From Ypsolopha sequella (taxonomy: Eukaryota; Arthropoda; Insecta; Lepidoptera; Ypsolophidae): DNA of 64,000 bases. Of the stretch, positions 1 to 8,792 are shown piece after piece. The stretch is taken from the NCBI GenBank assembly GCA_934047225.1, contig CAKOHE010000113.1, positions 1 through 64,000 on the forward strand. The letters run 5' to 3'. The translations under genes and the position numbers were made by a program. A model generated the notes under the pieces. That model worked only from the letters and a program-made list of their open reading frames with translations. It did no database searches and was not told the DNA's origin. Within the stretch, counting starts at the first letter, position 1. Every line of letters starts with the position of its first letter.

Positions 1-924
1 GTGCAATGAGCACTACCTACTGGGATTTTTTCCGAAATTTTTCCCCTCTCCAGGAAATTTTGAAAAAATTTTGAAAAATTTTTGAGAGGGGGAGGTCAAA
101 AATATGCCTCAAAGATAGCTTCTCTCCTGCAGAGAACGAAAATACGCTTGTTTTTTCGATCCGAGCCCTGGTTCCCGAGATATCGCAAAACGTGATTTTC
201 GCGATTATCGATATTATCGATATTACCGAGGTTACCAAGGTTTTGCGGTCGGCGGTTTCTTCCCGCCCTCGGTAAAAAATTAATAACAAAATAACTAATA
301 ATGGCAAAAATATAAAAAATATCTTTTTGGACTCGTCGGGAGACGGCCGTTCCTCTTGTACATTAAAAATTTGGGGTCGTCGATCTTCCTGTCGAGATAA
401 ATAGCCGGGAAGACAGGAGTCGGTTTATATATTGTTTCCTGTGGCCGGAGTTTTGCGAATTAAATTGTGGTACCTTTTGAGTTGTCGTCTAGCAGGCGTT
501 GTCCGTCACGGGACACCTCAAGTTTGCCCGGGGGACTTCCGGTTCCGGAGATAGGGGCCCACGTGCTTTTTGTTTTTTTTGCCCCTAAAATCCGTAAACC
601 TGGTCCAAAAGGGGCAAACGAGGTGTCAGGAGATAGGGCCTGACTAGACGACTCCAGCCGTGTCAAAATATCCCTGGGGCACTCGATCCGATTTTGAGCA
701 ATACACGAAAAACTAAAAAAATCACTTCAGATTTGGGACTTTTTTCCCAAAAATTCCACCAAACTACACTTTTTTGTTCTGGTATTCCAAGAACTAGGCT
801 GTCTCAACACTTAGATACGTTTTCTTTTAATTTCGGGGTCACTTTTCGATTTTTATTTATTTTTCGCGTGCGGAGCGGTTTAAAAGTGCTGCGCTCGGGG
901 CGAGAGTTGGCACGCGGCCGTTGG
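1..924 (-). mobile_element. LINE Z: 5' UTR end of a B-family telomeric LINE (partial)
   Basis: This non-coding stretch is the 5' end of a minus-strand LINE whose ORFs lie left of the window. It aligns by eye with the 5' UTR of LINE B (about 18690-19601). Shared blocks include the opening near base 8 (AGCACTACCT), the CTCTCCAGGAA segment, and the segment near 500-620 with CTTCCGGTTCCGGAG and GGGGCCCACGTG. It ends at a TTAGG array, as B does. Short open frames here look fortuitous. The assignment rests on similarity to B only. Confidence 0.8.
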
Positions 925-1016
925 TTAGGTTAGGTTAGGTTAGGTTAGGTTAGGTTAGGTTAGGTTAGGTTAGGTTAGGTTAGGTTAGGTTAGGTTAGGT
1001 TAGGTTAGGTTAGGTT

Positions 1017-1019
<3 letters not shown>
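925..1019 (+). repeat. (TTAGG)19 telomeric repeat array
   Basis: Nineteen perfect tandem copies of TTAGG lie between the 5' end of LINE Z and the oligo(T) of LINE A. TTAGG is the ancestral insect telomere repeat. The absence of degenerate units suggests a recent telomerase product or sequence kept uniform by turnover. Confidence 0.97.
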
Positions 1020-1056
<37 letters not shown>

Positions 1057-1673
1057 CTCTGTGGTTCCATGGGCTGAGGCCCGCTGCCCTTATTTGCTAC
1101 ATTAAAAATTTTTTGCATGTCAGATTTTGTCGTATCCCCGCTTTTTCGGGGTGGGGGGGTTGGTGTTTCGAAACAACTCTCTCTATACATTTAGTTTATC
1201 TTATTTTCTATATTTTATTTTGATCTATTACTAGTGATATCTTTTACTAGTGGTATTTTCCATCTTTTATTCTTTTTGTTCATGTGTACATTATTTCTCT
1301 TATTTTTATTTCAATGTTTTTATTATTATTATCTTTTGTTATTTTTTATTTTTATATATATAATTTTTTATTTTCTCTCATGCATTTTGATTATCATTAT
1401 TAATTTTTAAACTATATACATTGTTTGGTAATTATATAAAGATAAGTGTTAGTAGCTTAATTATATTCTAAGTATTATTTTATAAAGACACTCCTTTGTT
1501 TTAACATTTCTTACTTAGTTCTTATCTAGATGAGAGAGCTGTTTCGAGGGTTTACATTGTTAGTTTTACAATTTATACATTTAGTTATTATTAGGTAAGT
1601 TAATTTACAAATTTTAACAGAATTAATACTTTTGTTGTTCGTCAAATTTATCCATTTCCCATTGTCTTGGTCA
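1020..1673 (-). other. Poly(A) tail and 3' UTR of LINE A
   Basis: A 35-nt T-run (tail of A on the minus strand) is followed by about 620 bp of AT-rich sequence with no reading frame of note. I see no polyadenylation motif or hairpin that I can defend. The neighbouring ORF2 stop is at 1674. Confidence 0.75.
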
Positions 1674-2817
1674 CTATATCGGCCGGTTTATCACCGCGGT
1701 ATTCCGGTCTTGCAGTGCCATTTTTAAGTTGTACCCGCTGATCTGGGCATCTGTCGCACCTTCTGCTCGCTTTACAAAGGCAGCAATCGCGTCCCCTCTG
1801 TCATCTGAATAGTAGATGCAGCTTTCAGTATGACGCGATAATGCCACCACTGCGTGCGGGATACTGTTGTGTAGGTGCAATCTATGAGCTGTTCTGCGCA
1901 CGATAATTACCTTCGCGTAAGTAAGTCCCTGTGCTTCGTGGATAGTCTGAATGCGTGACCCGTTTCCCTTCCCATAGCCTTGGCCTTCCAGGGACTCCTT
2001 TTCGGCCTGGGTGTGCACAAGAAATAATGTGCTTGGGAGGTCTCTAGGTATTTGTGCATTCGTGTACCTTTCCAGCTTCAGGGAACGTATTCGCGTTTTG
2101 GATGAATATGTGCCATTGTACACCTCACTGAGGGCATATGGCACATCCATCGGGTTTCTATGTGTGCACAACAGCTCAAGACTGATGCTTGTTACCAGAT
2201 TTGGGCGGTTGTAATACATTCCAAAATGACACTGTCTGTCCATGTAGGGAAGCTGGTTGATGTCACCTATCAAGATCATTTCTCTGGCCCCTGACATCTG
2301 TGTCACCATGACAATGGCGCCGAAATGACTCATGGGAGCTTCGTCAAAGAAGATGCGTTTGCACGATTCTTTCTTCTTTCCCGAAGCGCCCACGCCGTTT
2401 GCTAGTGCAGAGGCCAGGGTGCGCACTCTTGTATATAGGTGTACCTTTGATTGTGCCACCAGCTTAGCCCTTAGATCTTTTGCCGCTTCGATGGTCTGGG
2501 TGACTATCACGTCTTGATTTATGTCACACTGAGACAAGAGCCAAGTTGTTTTTCCGCAGCCCGGTACTCCGTTTATCCATTTGATTTCCGGTACTTCCCA
2601 GTTCGCAAAGGTCTCATTTCCGGCGGGGTCTTTGGCTATTTTTTCCGCCATTTCCAACACCCTGTCGTCTAACATCACCTTTGTTTCCCGGGTTGTGATC
2701 ACAATGGGATCCGTTTCTGGGGCTAGGTATTTAATTTTGGTGGAAAGTGATGACTCTTCTTCGTCCAGTGCGACGAAGCCTCTGCTGGAGTTGTAGGCAA
2801 CCATATGACGTGTAACT
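1674..2817 (-). pseudogene. ORF2 C-terminal fragment of LINE A: SF1 helicase domain
   Basis: This is the helicase end of LINE A ORF2, cut from the rest by gypsy-1. In order it shows Walker A (GVPGCGKTT), a Walker B-like DEAP, GDINQLPY as motif III, LLCTHRNPMDV, the TIHEAQGLT motif V and the VVALSRHT motif VI. These are the motifs of the virus-like superfamily 1 helicase group (Viral_helicase1 type), which couple NTP hydrolysis to nucleic-acid unwinding in RNA virus replicases. The open frame continues rightward into the adjacent LTR to 2993, but that extension starts at GTG and is LTR sequence. All motifs are intact, so the defect is only the interruption. The helicase call is firm; activity is unknown. 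Confidence 0.88.
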
Positions 2818-2821
2818 GGGG

Positions 2822-3065
2822 TCAAATAACAGGATTCGTCAAGGGTCTGTAGTGTAGAAGTCTGGAGTGGTGATTGAAACACAGACGTTAAGTTGACATG
2901 TTTAATGGTCAACTGCCAAAATAGAGTGATCTCGAAAACTGTATAATATTCTTTAATATAACTACTTATTGCTAAATAAGCAGTATGCGTCACAATGTTG
3001 CAGTCAGTAGCGGCATGTCGCAGTAATGCTATAAAACAATGTGTATACGTTGTTACTATACTTCA
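2822..3065 (-). repeat. gypsy-1 3' LTR
   Basis: A 244-bp direct repeat of 8549-8792, identical by eye. On the sense strand it begins TGAAGTATAG and ends TTATTTGA, so the 3' end is GA and not the usual CA. The boundaries are fixed by the GGGG target duplication on both outer sides. Confidence 0.95.
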
Positions 3066-3076
3066 TCTCCCCTTTT
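3066..3076 (-). other. gypsy-1 polypurine tract
   Basis: The sense strand reads AAAAGGGGAGA directly against the 3' LTR. This is the position and composition of the primer for plus-strand DNA synthesis. Confidence 0.8.
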
Positions 3077-3187
3077 AAGTCCCTTCATTCCCGGGGTACT
3101 GCAAAAAAAATGTGAGGCATACTACTTGGTTCACATTTTTATCTAAATATAATTTTCTTATAAAATAATTGCTAAAACTTAAATATT

Positions 3188-6100
3188 TCATTTAACAAAT
3201 AATTTTGTATTATTTTTATGGGTTACATATTCTTTACCATTCCTTAAAATTTTAACATTCGGTTCCAGATCTTGTATAACTTTAAATGGACCTAAATAAA
3301 TCTTATCTAACTTATCACCAACTTGGTTTCTAATTACAACTAAATCTCCACTCTTATACTTTACAGGATTGGCATTTTTATCAAAATGTAATTTCCTTAG
3401 TTCCTTGCTCATTAATAAATTATTTCTAGCTTCAAGTTGTGCTCTTTGAAGCCTGTATTTGAGTTCCAAAGGATAAGAGTCGGGATTATACAATGGTTCT
3501 ACGACTGGGTTCTGTAAATTGCTTGGTAAGTTACAGACTTTTCCAAACACTAACTCAAATGGAGTGTATTTTGTCTCAGTATGAACGGTGGTGTTATAGG
3601 AAAAACACCAAAATGGAAGCCAACTGCTCCAGTCAGTATTGTTGCTATCGCACTGTATCCTAAGATAAGCTCCTAGATGCTTGTGAGTGTTCTCTAAGGC
3701 TCCTAGGGTTTCATGGTGGTAAGCGGTTGAGTGTAGTTTAGTAATATTTAGTAAGCTACAAATTTCTGAAAAAACTGACGACATAAACTCTGTCCCCATG
3801 TCAGTTACTATTTCTTTCGGGATACCGTATCTTAAAATAAAATTATTTACAAATAACCTAGCTACCGAAACCGTATCTTTCTTTTCTAGTGGATATGCTT
3901 CGACATACTTCGTCAAATCACACTGTAAAGTTAAAATATATTTATGATTTAAATTATCTATACTTAAAGGACCCATTAAATCTAAACTAACTCTTTCGAA
4001 AGCTGTGGATGCCGTAGATGTAATCACCATCGGCTCCTTTGTATGCCTATTAGAATGCTTTTGAATCTGGCAATTGTTGCACTTTTTAACAAATTCGCTT
4101 ATATCGTTAGTCATTCCTGGCCAATAGTAATATTTTTTTATATTATTCAACATCCTATTTACCCCCGCGTGGCCACTTGTGGGTAACAGATGGAAGTCAT
4201 TCATGATCACAATTTTGGTGTCTCTATCAGTTACTCTCATGACGTCTTTGAGAATTAGTAACTTAAGGATACCATTGAATTCAAATTTATTCATTTCCTT
4301 TATGAGAATATTTATTAATTCTTCATATCGTTTGCATTTAATAATTACGAGCTCATCTAATTTTAATTTGTTGCAAAAATCATGTAATTCTCTCGCTAAC
4401 ACACTTACGGTAGAAAACGATCGAGACATTACGAATATGGCTGATTTTTCAGGCACAAAAATGCAATTACCTTTATCACTAGTGATTTGCTTCAGTTTCT
4501 GTATTTGTCTTTGAGTACTCATATTACCTATAATTAATTCTATGCTCTCTGCTGGACGCTTGAGGATTTCCACTACTTTTGGTTGATCAGACCTTGGAGT
4601 AGCGGGAATCTCAGGAGTCATGGCAGTGCTGTCACTACGCAACTTACGAGCTTTTGCTCTGGTGATGACTGATACTACATGTTCGTGCATGTTCTTTAAA
4701 TCGGTAGAAGTTAAAGTAATACGGCTCAATGCATCTGCAGCTGCGTTTTGCCGTCCCGGAACATAACTTATTTCAAAATCATACTCCTCTAGATAGAGTC
4801 TGAATTTAGTAAGTCGACTTGAAGGATCAGTCATGTTAAATAAGTAAATCAACGGCTTATGATCCGTTTTAATATTGAATTTTTTGCCATATAAATAAGG
4901 CCTAAAATGTCTTACAGACCAAACAATAGCAAGTAATTCAAGCTCAATTACTGGATAACGTGTTTCGGCGGGCTTAAGACTACGGCTCGCATACGCTACT
5001 ACCTTGCCATTGCTATTTGAAAGTACTGCGCCTAACCCAAGTTTTGAGGCGTCCGTCTGTAGAGTAAACGTATTTCTATCAGAAAAATCTGGATAATCTA
5101 GTACTTTCGGGCTAATGAGTGTCTGTTTAAGCTTTTGGAAAGCGCTCTCACATTGATCCGTCCATGCAAACGCTACATCTTTCTTACATAATGCATTCAG
5201 AGAATGGGCTATCTCTGCGAACTTTGGTATAAAACGCCTATAATAATTTGCAAATGCTACAAATCTTTTGACATCGTCAGTGTTCTGTGGAGTAGGGTAG
5301 TTTTGTAAGGATTCTACTTTAGTTGGGTCGGGGAAAATCCCTTCTGAAGTTATCTTATGACCTAAATAAACGATTTCCTTACGCAAAAACTCACATTTTA
5401 GAGGATTTAATTTCAAGTTAACTTCACGTAAGCGCTCTAAAATAGTCATTAGGTTTTTATTGTGCGTTTCTAGGCAATTTCCGACTATTATACAATCGTC
5501 TAGGTAAATAAAACAAGCTTTATAGTTTAAACCAGACATCGCAATCGTCATCAGACGAGAAAATGCACTCGGAGATGTCTTTAAACCCATCGGACATCGC
5601 TTCATTTGGTATTGTTTATCCGTCGTAAATGCTGTATACTTCCTAGATTGCTCTTCAAGAGATAATTGATAGTAACTTTGACTGAGATCTAGCTTTGAGA
5701 AGTAGATACTATTCGATAATGAGTCTAAAATATCTGTAATATTGGGTAAAGGGAATTTATCGTCTTGTATTCTGTTGTTGAGTTGACGATAATCAACGAC
5801 AAGTCTCCATTTTTTATCTCCTGACTTATCAGTCTTTTTAGGAACTAAAAGTACAGGGCTTGACCATTCAGAAGTGGTCTCCTCAATAATGTCATTCTTA
5901 AGCATTTCATCAATCTGCCTTTGAACTTCTCCTTCCATTGCATTTGGCAATCTATAAGGCTTCACGTACACTGAGGACGTATTATCTTTCAATTTAATAG
6001 AATGTTTAATTAAATTAGTTGTGGAGAGCGTATCTCCTGGTAAATGAAAAACGTCGGCGTATTTGGCACACACGTTTTCAATGCTCTTTTGCTCTTCTTT

Positions 6101-6838
6101 ATTTAAATAAGAATGCAAATCAAGTAAATTAAGCAAAGTTCGAACTCTATTGGAACTAATACTATCTTTGTTAAACTTGCAAACATCAAAATGATTCAGA
6201 CTAATGACTTCTAAATCCGAAATATCTACCTTAATTGAACTATCCGTGGTATTTAAAATTCTAACTGGAATAAGTCCATTCTGTGGTTTCGAAATGACAC
6301 CCGCTGTATACACTCCCTTATGTATTTCCCTAGCTAAAATTACGCAATCACTACATAGTGTCGTCGGGATGTGTTTGATCATTTCGCATCGTGGCGGAAT
6401 TGTAAACAAGTTTCCACTTACTTGTACAACAATAGACTGGTCTTGGTTTTCTAAACTCAAAGTACCATCTTTATAATTTAACATCGCGGAATATCGCGTG
6501 AAAAAATTTTGCCCGAGTATCCCCTCTGCGGTGCAAGATAAGTTCTTGAAAACGTAGAACTTTTGTTTAAAAACCACATTCTTAATAATAATATCTAAAT
6601 TAATATAGCCAATAGACTCTAAATTACCACTTATTCCTTTAATTACTAACTTATCCTGTTGTATTAAATTCAATAAATCCCTATTTTTTAATAACCATTC
6701 ATATTTCAAAATACATAGACTGGCTCCAGTGTCAATTAATAAATTTAACTCATCACCATCCCTTAACTGGCAAGTAATAACACAAAAGTTGTTAAAACTA
6801 AAAATAAAATGATTGCTCGGTTTAGGTACGAAAAAACT
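3188..6838 (-). CDS. pol: gypsy-1 Pol polyprotein (protease, RT, RNase H, integrase)
   Basis: The Pol frame opens at about 6838, overlapping the end of gag by 17 nt. It has no suitable AUG, so it is presumably made as a Gag-Pol fusion. The aspartic protease motif DTGAS lies near 6722. RT follows with LPMG-like (CPMGLKTSPSAF) and YLDD (near 5500), then RNase H with TDASKLGLGAV and TDHKPL. Next are a GHAGVNRM/HHCC-type zinc-binding segment (HAGVNRM...CNNCQ), the integrase core (SLDLMGPL, TDMGTEF, then the ALEN glutamate) and a GPFKVIQDL C-terminal segment. No internal stop is seen over about 1,200 codons. It makes the cDNA and inserts it. The frame relation to gag is +1, unlike gypsy-2. Confidence 0.95.
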   Translation of the reverse strand, partial: SFFVPKPSNHFIFSFNNFCVITCQLRDGDELNLLIDTGASLCILKYEWLLKNRDLLNLIQQDKLVIKGISGNLESIGYINLDIIIKNVVFKQKFYVFKNLSCTAEGILGQNFFTRYSAMLNYKDGTLSLENQDQSIVVQVSGNLFTIPPRCEMIKHIPTTLCSDCVILAREIHKGVYTAGVISKPQNGLIPVRILNTTDSSIKVDISDLEVISLNHFDVCKFNKDSISSNRVRTLLNLLDLHSYLNKEEQKSIENVCAKYADVFHLPGDTLSTTNLIKHSIKLKDNTSSVYVKPYRLPNAMEGEVQRQIDEMLKNDIIEETTSEWSSPVLLVPKKTDKSGDKKWRLVVDYRQLNNRIQDDKFPLPNITDILDSLSNSIYFSKLDLSQSYYQLSLEEQSRKYTAFTTDKQYQMKRCPMGLKTSPSAFSRLMTIAMSGLNYKACFIYLDDCIIVGNCLETHNKNLMTILERLREVNLKLNPLKCEFLRKEIVYLGHKITSEGIFPDPTKVESLQNYPTPQNTDDVKRFVAFANYYRRFIPKFAEIAHSLNALCKKDVAFAWTDQCESAFQKLKQTLISPKVLDYPDFSDRNTFTLQTDASKLGLGAVLSNSNGKVVAYASRSLKPAETRYPVIELELLAIVWSVRHFRPYLYGKKFNIKTDHKPLIYLFNMTDPSSRLTKFRLYLEEYDFEISYVPGRQNAAADALSRITLTSTDLKNMHEHVVSVITRAKARKLRSDSTAMTPEIPATPRSDQPKVVEILKRPAESIELIIGNMSTQRQIQKLKQITSDKGNCIFVPEKSAIFVMSRSFSTVSVLARELHDFCNKLKLDELVIIKCKRYEELINILIKEMNKFEFNGILKLLILKDVMRVTDRDTKIVIMNDFHLLPTSGHAGVNRMLNNIKKYYYWPGMTNDISEFVKKCNNCQIQKHSNRHTKEPMVITSTASTAFERVSLDLMGPLSIDNLNHKYILTLQCDLTKYVEAYPLEKKDTVSVARLFVNNFILRYGIPKEIVTDMGTEFMSSVFSEICSLLNITKLHSTAYHHETLGALENTHKHLGAYLRIQCDSNNTDWSSWLPFWCFSYNTTVHTETKYTPFELVFGKVCNLPSNLQNPVVEPLYNPDSYPLELKYRLQRAQLEARNNLLMSKELRKLHFDKNANPVKYKSGDLVVIRNQVGDKLDKIYLGPFKVIQDLEPNVKILRNGKEYVTHKNNTKLFVK

Positions 6839-7979
6839 CTATACGTTCATTATTATTTTTAAGCCTTTCCTGGCCGTCGTACTCTAACGCGTTATGCTGA
6901 ATGCGCTGGAAACGTGAGTGGCCGCCGGCGCGTGTTTGCTGACGCTGACCATTCTTGTGTCTACCTCGATAACCTGCACTTATAAAGGAAGTTTGTTGAC
7001 CTCGATTATTGTTGTGATTGGAGCTATTATTATGAACAAAATTTTTATTCGAATAATTTCCTCGGCCACGGAAACCGCGATTATGATAGCGTTTATGCTG
7101 GTACAATTTATTGGACCCAAAATGCATAGTTTGGTTCTGAGGCTGGGTGGACATAGATTGTTCATCTAGTGCTGCCCTAATAGCTTCGGGTAGCGAATCA
7201 AACTGTCGCGACGCGATAACAGTACTAAGCCGCTGGTCGGACAAACCATCCGCAAACCGCTTGATAGCAGTTTTTTCATTAAGAGGGCGCAAGACCTCAA
7301 ACTTAGACGGTTCATCATCTGCTTGAGCAATCGTCAGATTGACAAATAATTCTTCCAGCTCTGTACCGAACTTCTCAATAGACCTACGACCTTGTGTAAT
7401 TTGAAATAACTGCGTTTGTAAAGCAACAGTCGATTTTTTCGGAAGTAAAAACTTGCGAATATCATTAACTAAATATTGGATACTGCTGTAAGTACTTTTC
7501 AGTCGCAACTTTGCACTAGCTGAAAGTCGCGTTTTTAACACAAACTCAATAAGCTGGTTTTTACTAGATTCACTAATAAGAGAGCTATATAACAATATCC
7601 CATCGACGAGCTGGTTGGTCACTTGTTCCTGGCCATTCATAACAGGCAACAGGGAAATAGCCGTTTTAATATCAAAAGAGTCAGCCATTTTTGATAACTT
7701 TTGCGATAACTTAGGCTCAATTTCTACAAAATTACCTTCCCCAGTTTGGCAACTATTATCTATCTTTGACAGTAAACTAACAATCTTATTATAAGCAATA
7801 GTTATTTCATTTATCAATTTCTGAAATAAATCTGTGGATTCAGTGCTTAGCTGCTCATCTATAATTTCTTGGTTCAACTGAGTCAAAATACCATCGAGTT
7901 TTTTATATTCATTTTCAGCTTCCTGTAACTTCTTATAAGCTATATCTTTCTTACGACGTTCTGGACCGATTTTTAACAA
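6822..7979 (-). CDS. gag: gypsy-1 Gag
   Basis: A 385-aa structural protein upstream of pol. The N-terminal 60 residues are charged and probably coiled-coil (KKLQEAENEYKKLDGILTQL). The middle (about 90-280) matches the gypsy-2 Gag segment by segment, for example LLPVM, NQLIEFVLKTRLS, LFVNLTIAQAD and LNEKTAIKRFADGL. The C-terminus is rich in Arg, Gly and Asn (RGFRGRGNYSN and similar), an RGG-like nucleic-acid-binding tail in place of CCHC zinc knuckles. It should assemble into particles and bind the element RNA. It ends in a T-rich segment overlapping pol. The start shown is the first position of the open frame and an internal Met may be used. Confidence 0.85.
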   Translation of the reverse strand: MLKIGPERRKKDIAYKKLQEAENEYKKLDGILTQLNQEIIDEQLSTESTDLFQKLINEITIAYNKIVSLLSKIDNSCQTGEGNFVEIEPKLSQKLSKMADSFDIKTAISLLPVMNGQEQVTNQLVDGILLYSSLISESSKNQLIEFVLKTRLSASAKLRLKSTYSSIQYLVNDIRKFLLPKKSTVALQTQLFQITQGRRSIEKFGTELEELFVNLTIAQADDEPSKFEVLRPLNEKTAIKRFADGLSDQRLSTVIASRQFDSLPEAIRAALDEQSMSTQPQNQTMHFGSNKLYQHKRYHNRGFRGRGNYSNKNFVHNNSSNHNNNRGQQTSFISAGYRGRHKNGQRQQTRAGGHSRFQRIQHNALEYDGQERLKNNNERIEFFRT

Positions 7980-8527
7980 GTATTCCTTAATAAAATTTAT
8001 TTTAATATGTAATTCCTTTCACTGATCGGACATATTTAAAATTACGGCATGACAAGCAAAACTACTAAATTAAATCATTTAAGTTGAATGTAAAAACTTT
8101 TGTTCAAAAACTTACAGAATTGTGCGCAGTTAGGTATGTTACCGCTTAGCATTATGTAGGTCACGCTGACGTCGGTTGAAACGTGCTGTGGTGGTCATCG
8201 GTCATCGGACTCGAACAGGCTTCCAGCTGCTCCTTATTTGACCCGTACTATGTATCTGCCGGCGCCCTGCATGTCCTTCAATCTCCTATTAGGCTTGAGC
8301 ATATCTCCCGGCACCCGGCACCAACCTTTTCTTATGCACGATTCTTCTATAATATTGTCTGCTACAGCTAAGAGCCAAGTTTCTTGCTTGATTTTTTCTT
8401 CTTACAATTGATGCTGTTTTTCTGGTCTCCTGATCTTCTGGTATTGTAGTATTTTCGTTCCTTGGTGTTGATAAGTCATCTTCTTTTTGCCTTCGCTTCT
8501 TCAATTATTAATCAGAAAATCTTCACA
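7980..8527 (-). other. gypsy-1 5' leader
   Basis: About 550 bp lie between the primer-binding site and gag. A 71-codon lysine/arginine-rich open frame at 8289-8504 resembles nothing I know, and I do not call it a gene. Packaging signals would be expected here, but none can be recognised by eye. Confidence 0.5.
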
Positions 8528-8548
8528 GGTAACTGGTATGGGTCGCCA
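8528..8548 (-). other. gypsy-1 tRNA primer-binding site
   Basis: The sense strand directly after the 5' LTR reads TGGCGACCCATACCAG. A TGG start with zero spacing from the LTR is the expected layout for a tRNA 3'-end complement. The TGGCGACC start is shared with gypsy-2. The tRNA species is not determined here; tRNA-Arg is a guess from similar insect elements. Confidence 0.7.
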
Positions 8549-8792
8549 TCAAATAACAGGATTCGTCAAGGGTCTGTAGTGTAGAAGTCTGGAGTGGTGA
8601 TTGAAACACAGACGTTAAGTTGACATGTTTAATGGTCAACTGCCAAAATAGAGTGATCTCGAAAACTGTATAATATTCTTTAATATAACTACTTATTGCT
8701 AAATAAGCAGTATGCGTCACAATGTTGCAGTCAGTAGCGGCATGTCGCAGTAATGCTATAAAACAATGTGTATACGTTGTTACTATACTTCA
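8549..8792 (-). repeat. gypsy-1 5' LTR
   Basis: A 244-bp direct repeat of 2822-3065, identical by eye, followed on the plus strand by the GGGG target duplication (8793-8796). It should carry the promoter and start of the genomic RNA. The sequence AGTATAGTAACAACG near its start is AT-rich, but I cannot assign a TATA box with confidence. Confidence 0.95.

Noticed and set aside
925..1019. Tandem short repeats considered as a CRISPR-like or simple microsatellite array
   Set aside because: There are no spacers. The unit TTAGG and its placement at every LINE end identify telomeric repeats.
3188..6838. Possible env-like gene in gypsy-1, which would suggest an errantivirus-type element
   Set aside because: Only about 120 bp separate the pol stop from the polypurine tract and LTR. 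There is no room for env, and the same holds for gypsy-2.
8289..8504. 71-codon basic frame in the gypsy-1 leader as a possible accessory gene
   Set aside because: No similarity to the gypsy-2 leader ORF, no recognisable motif, and nothing beyond openness to support it.
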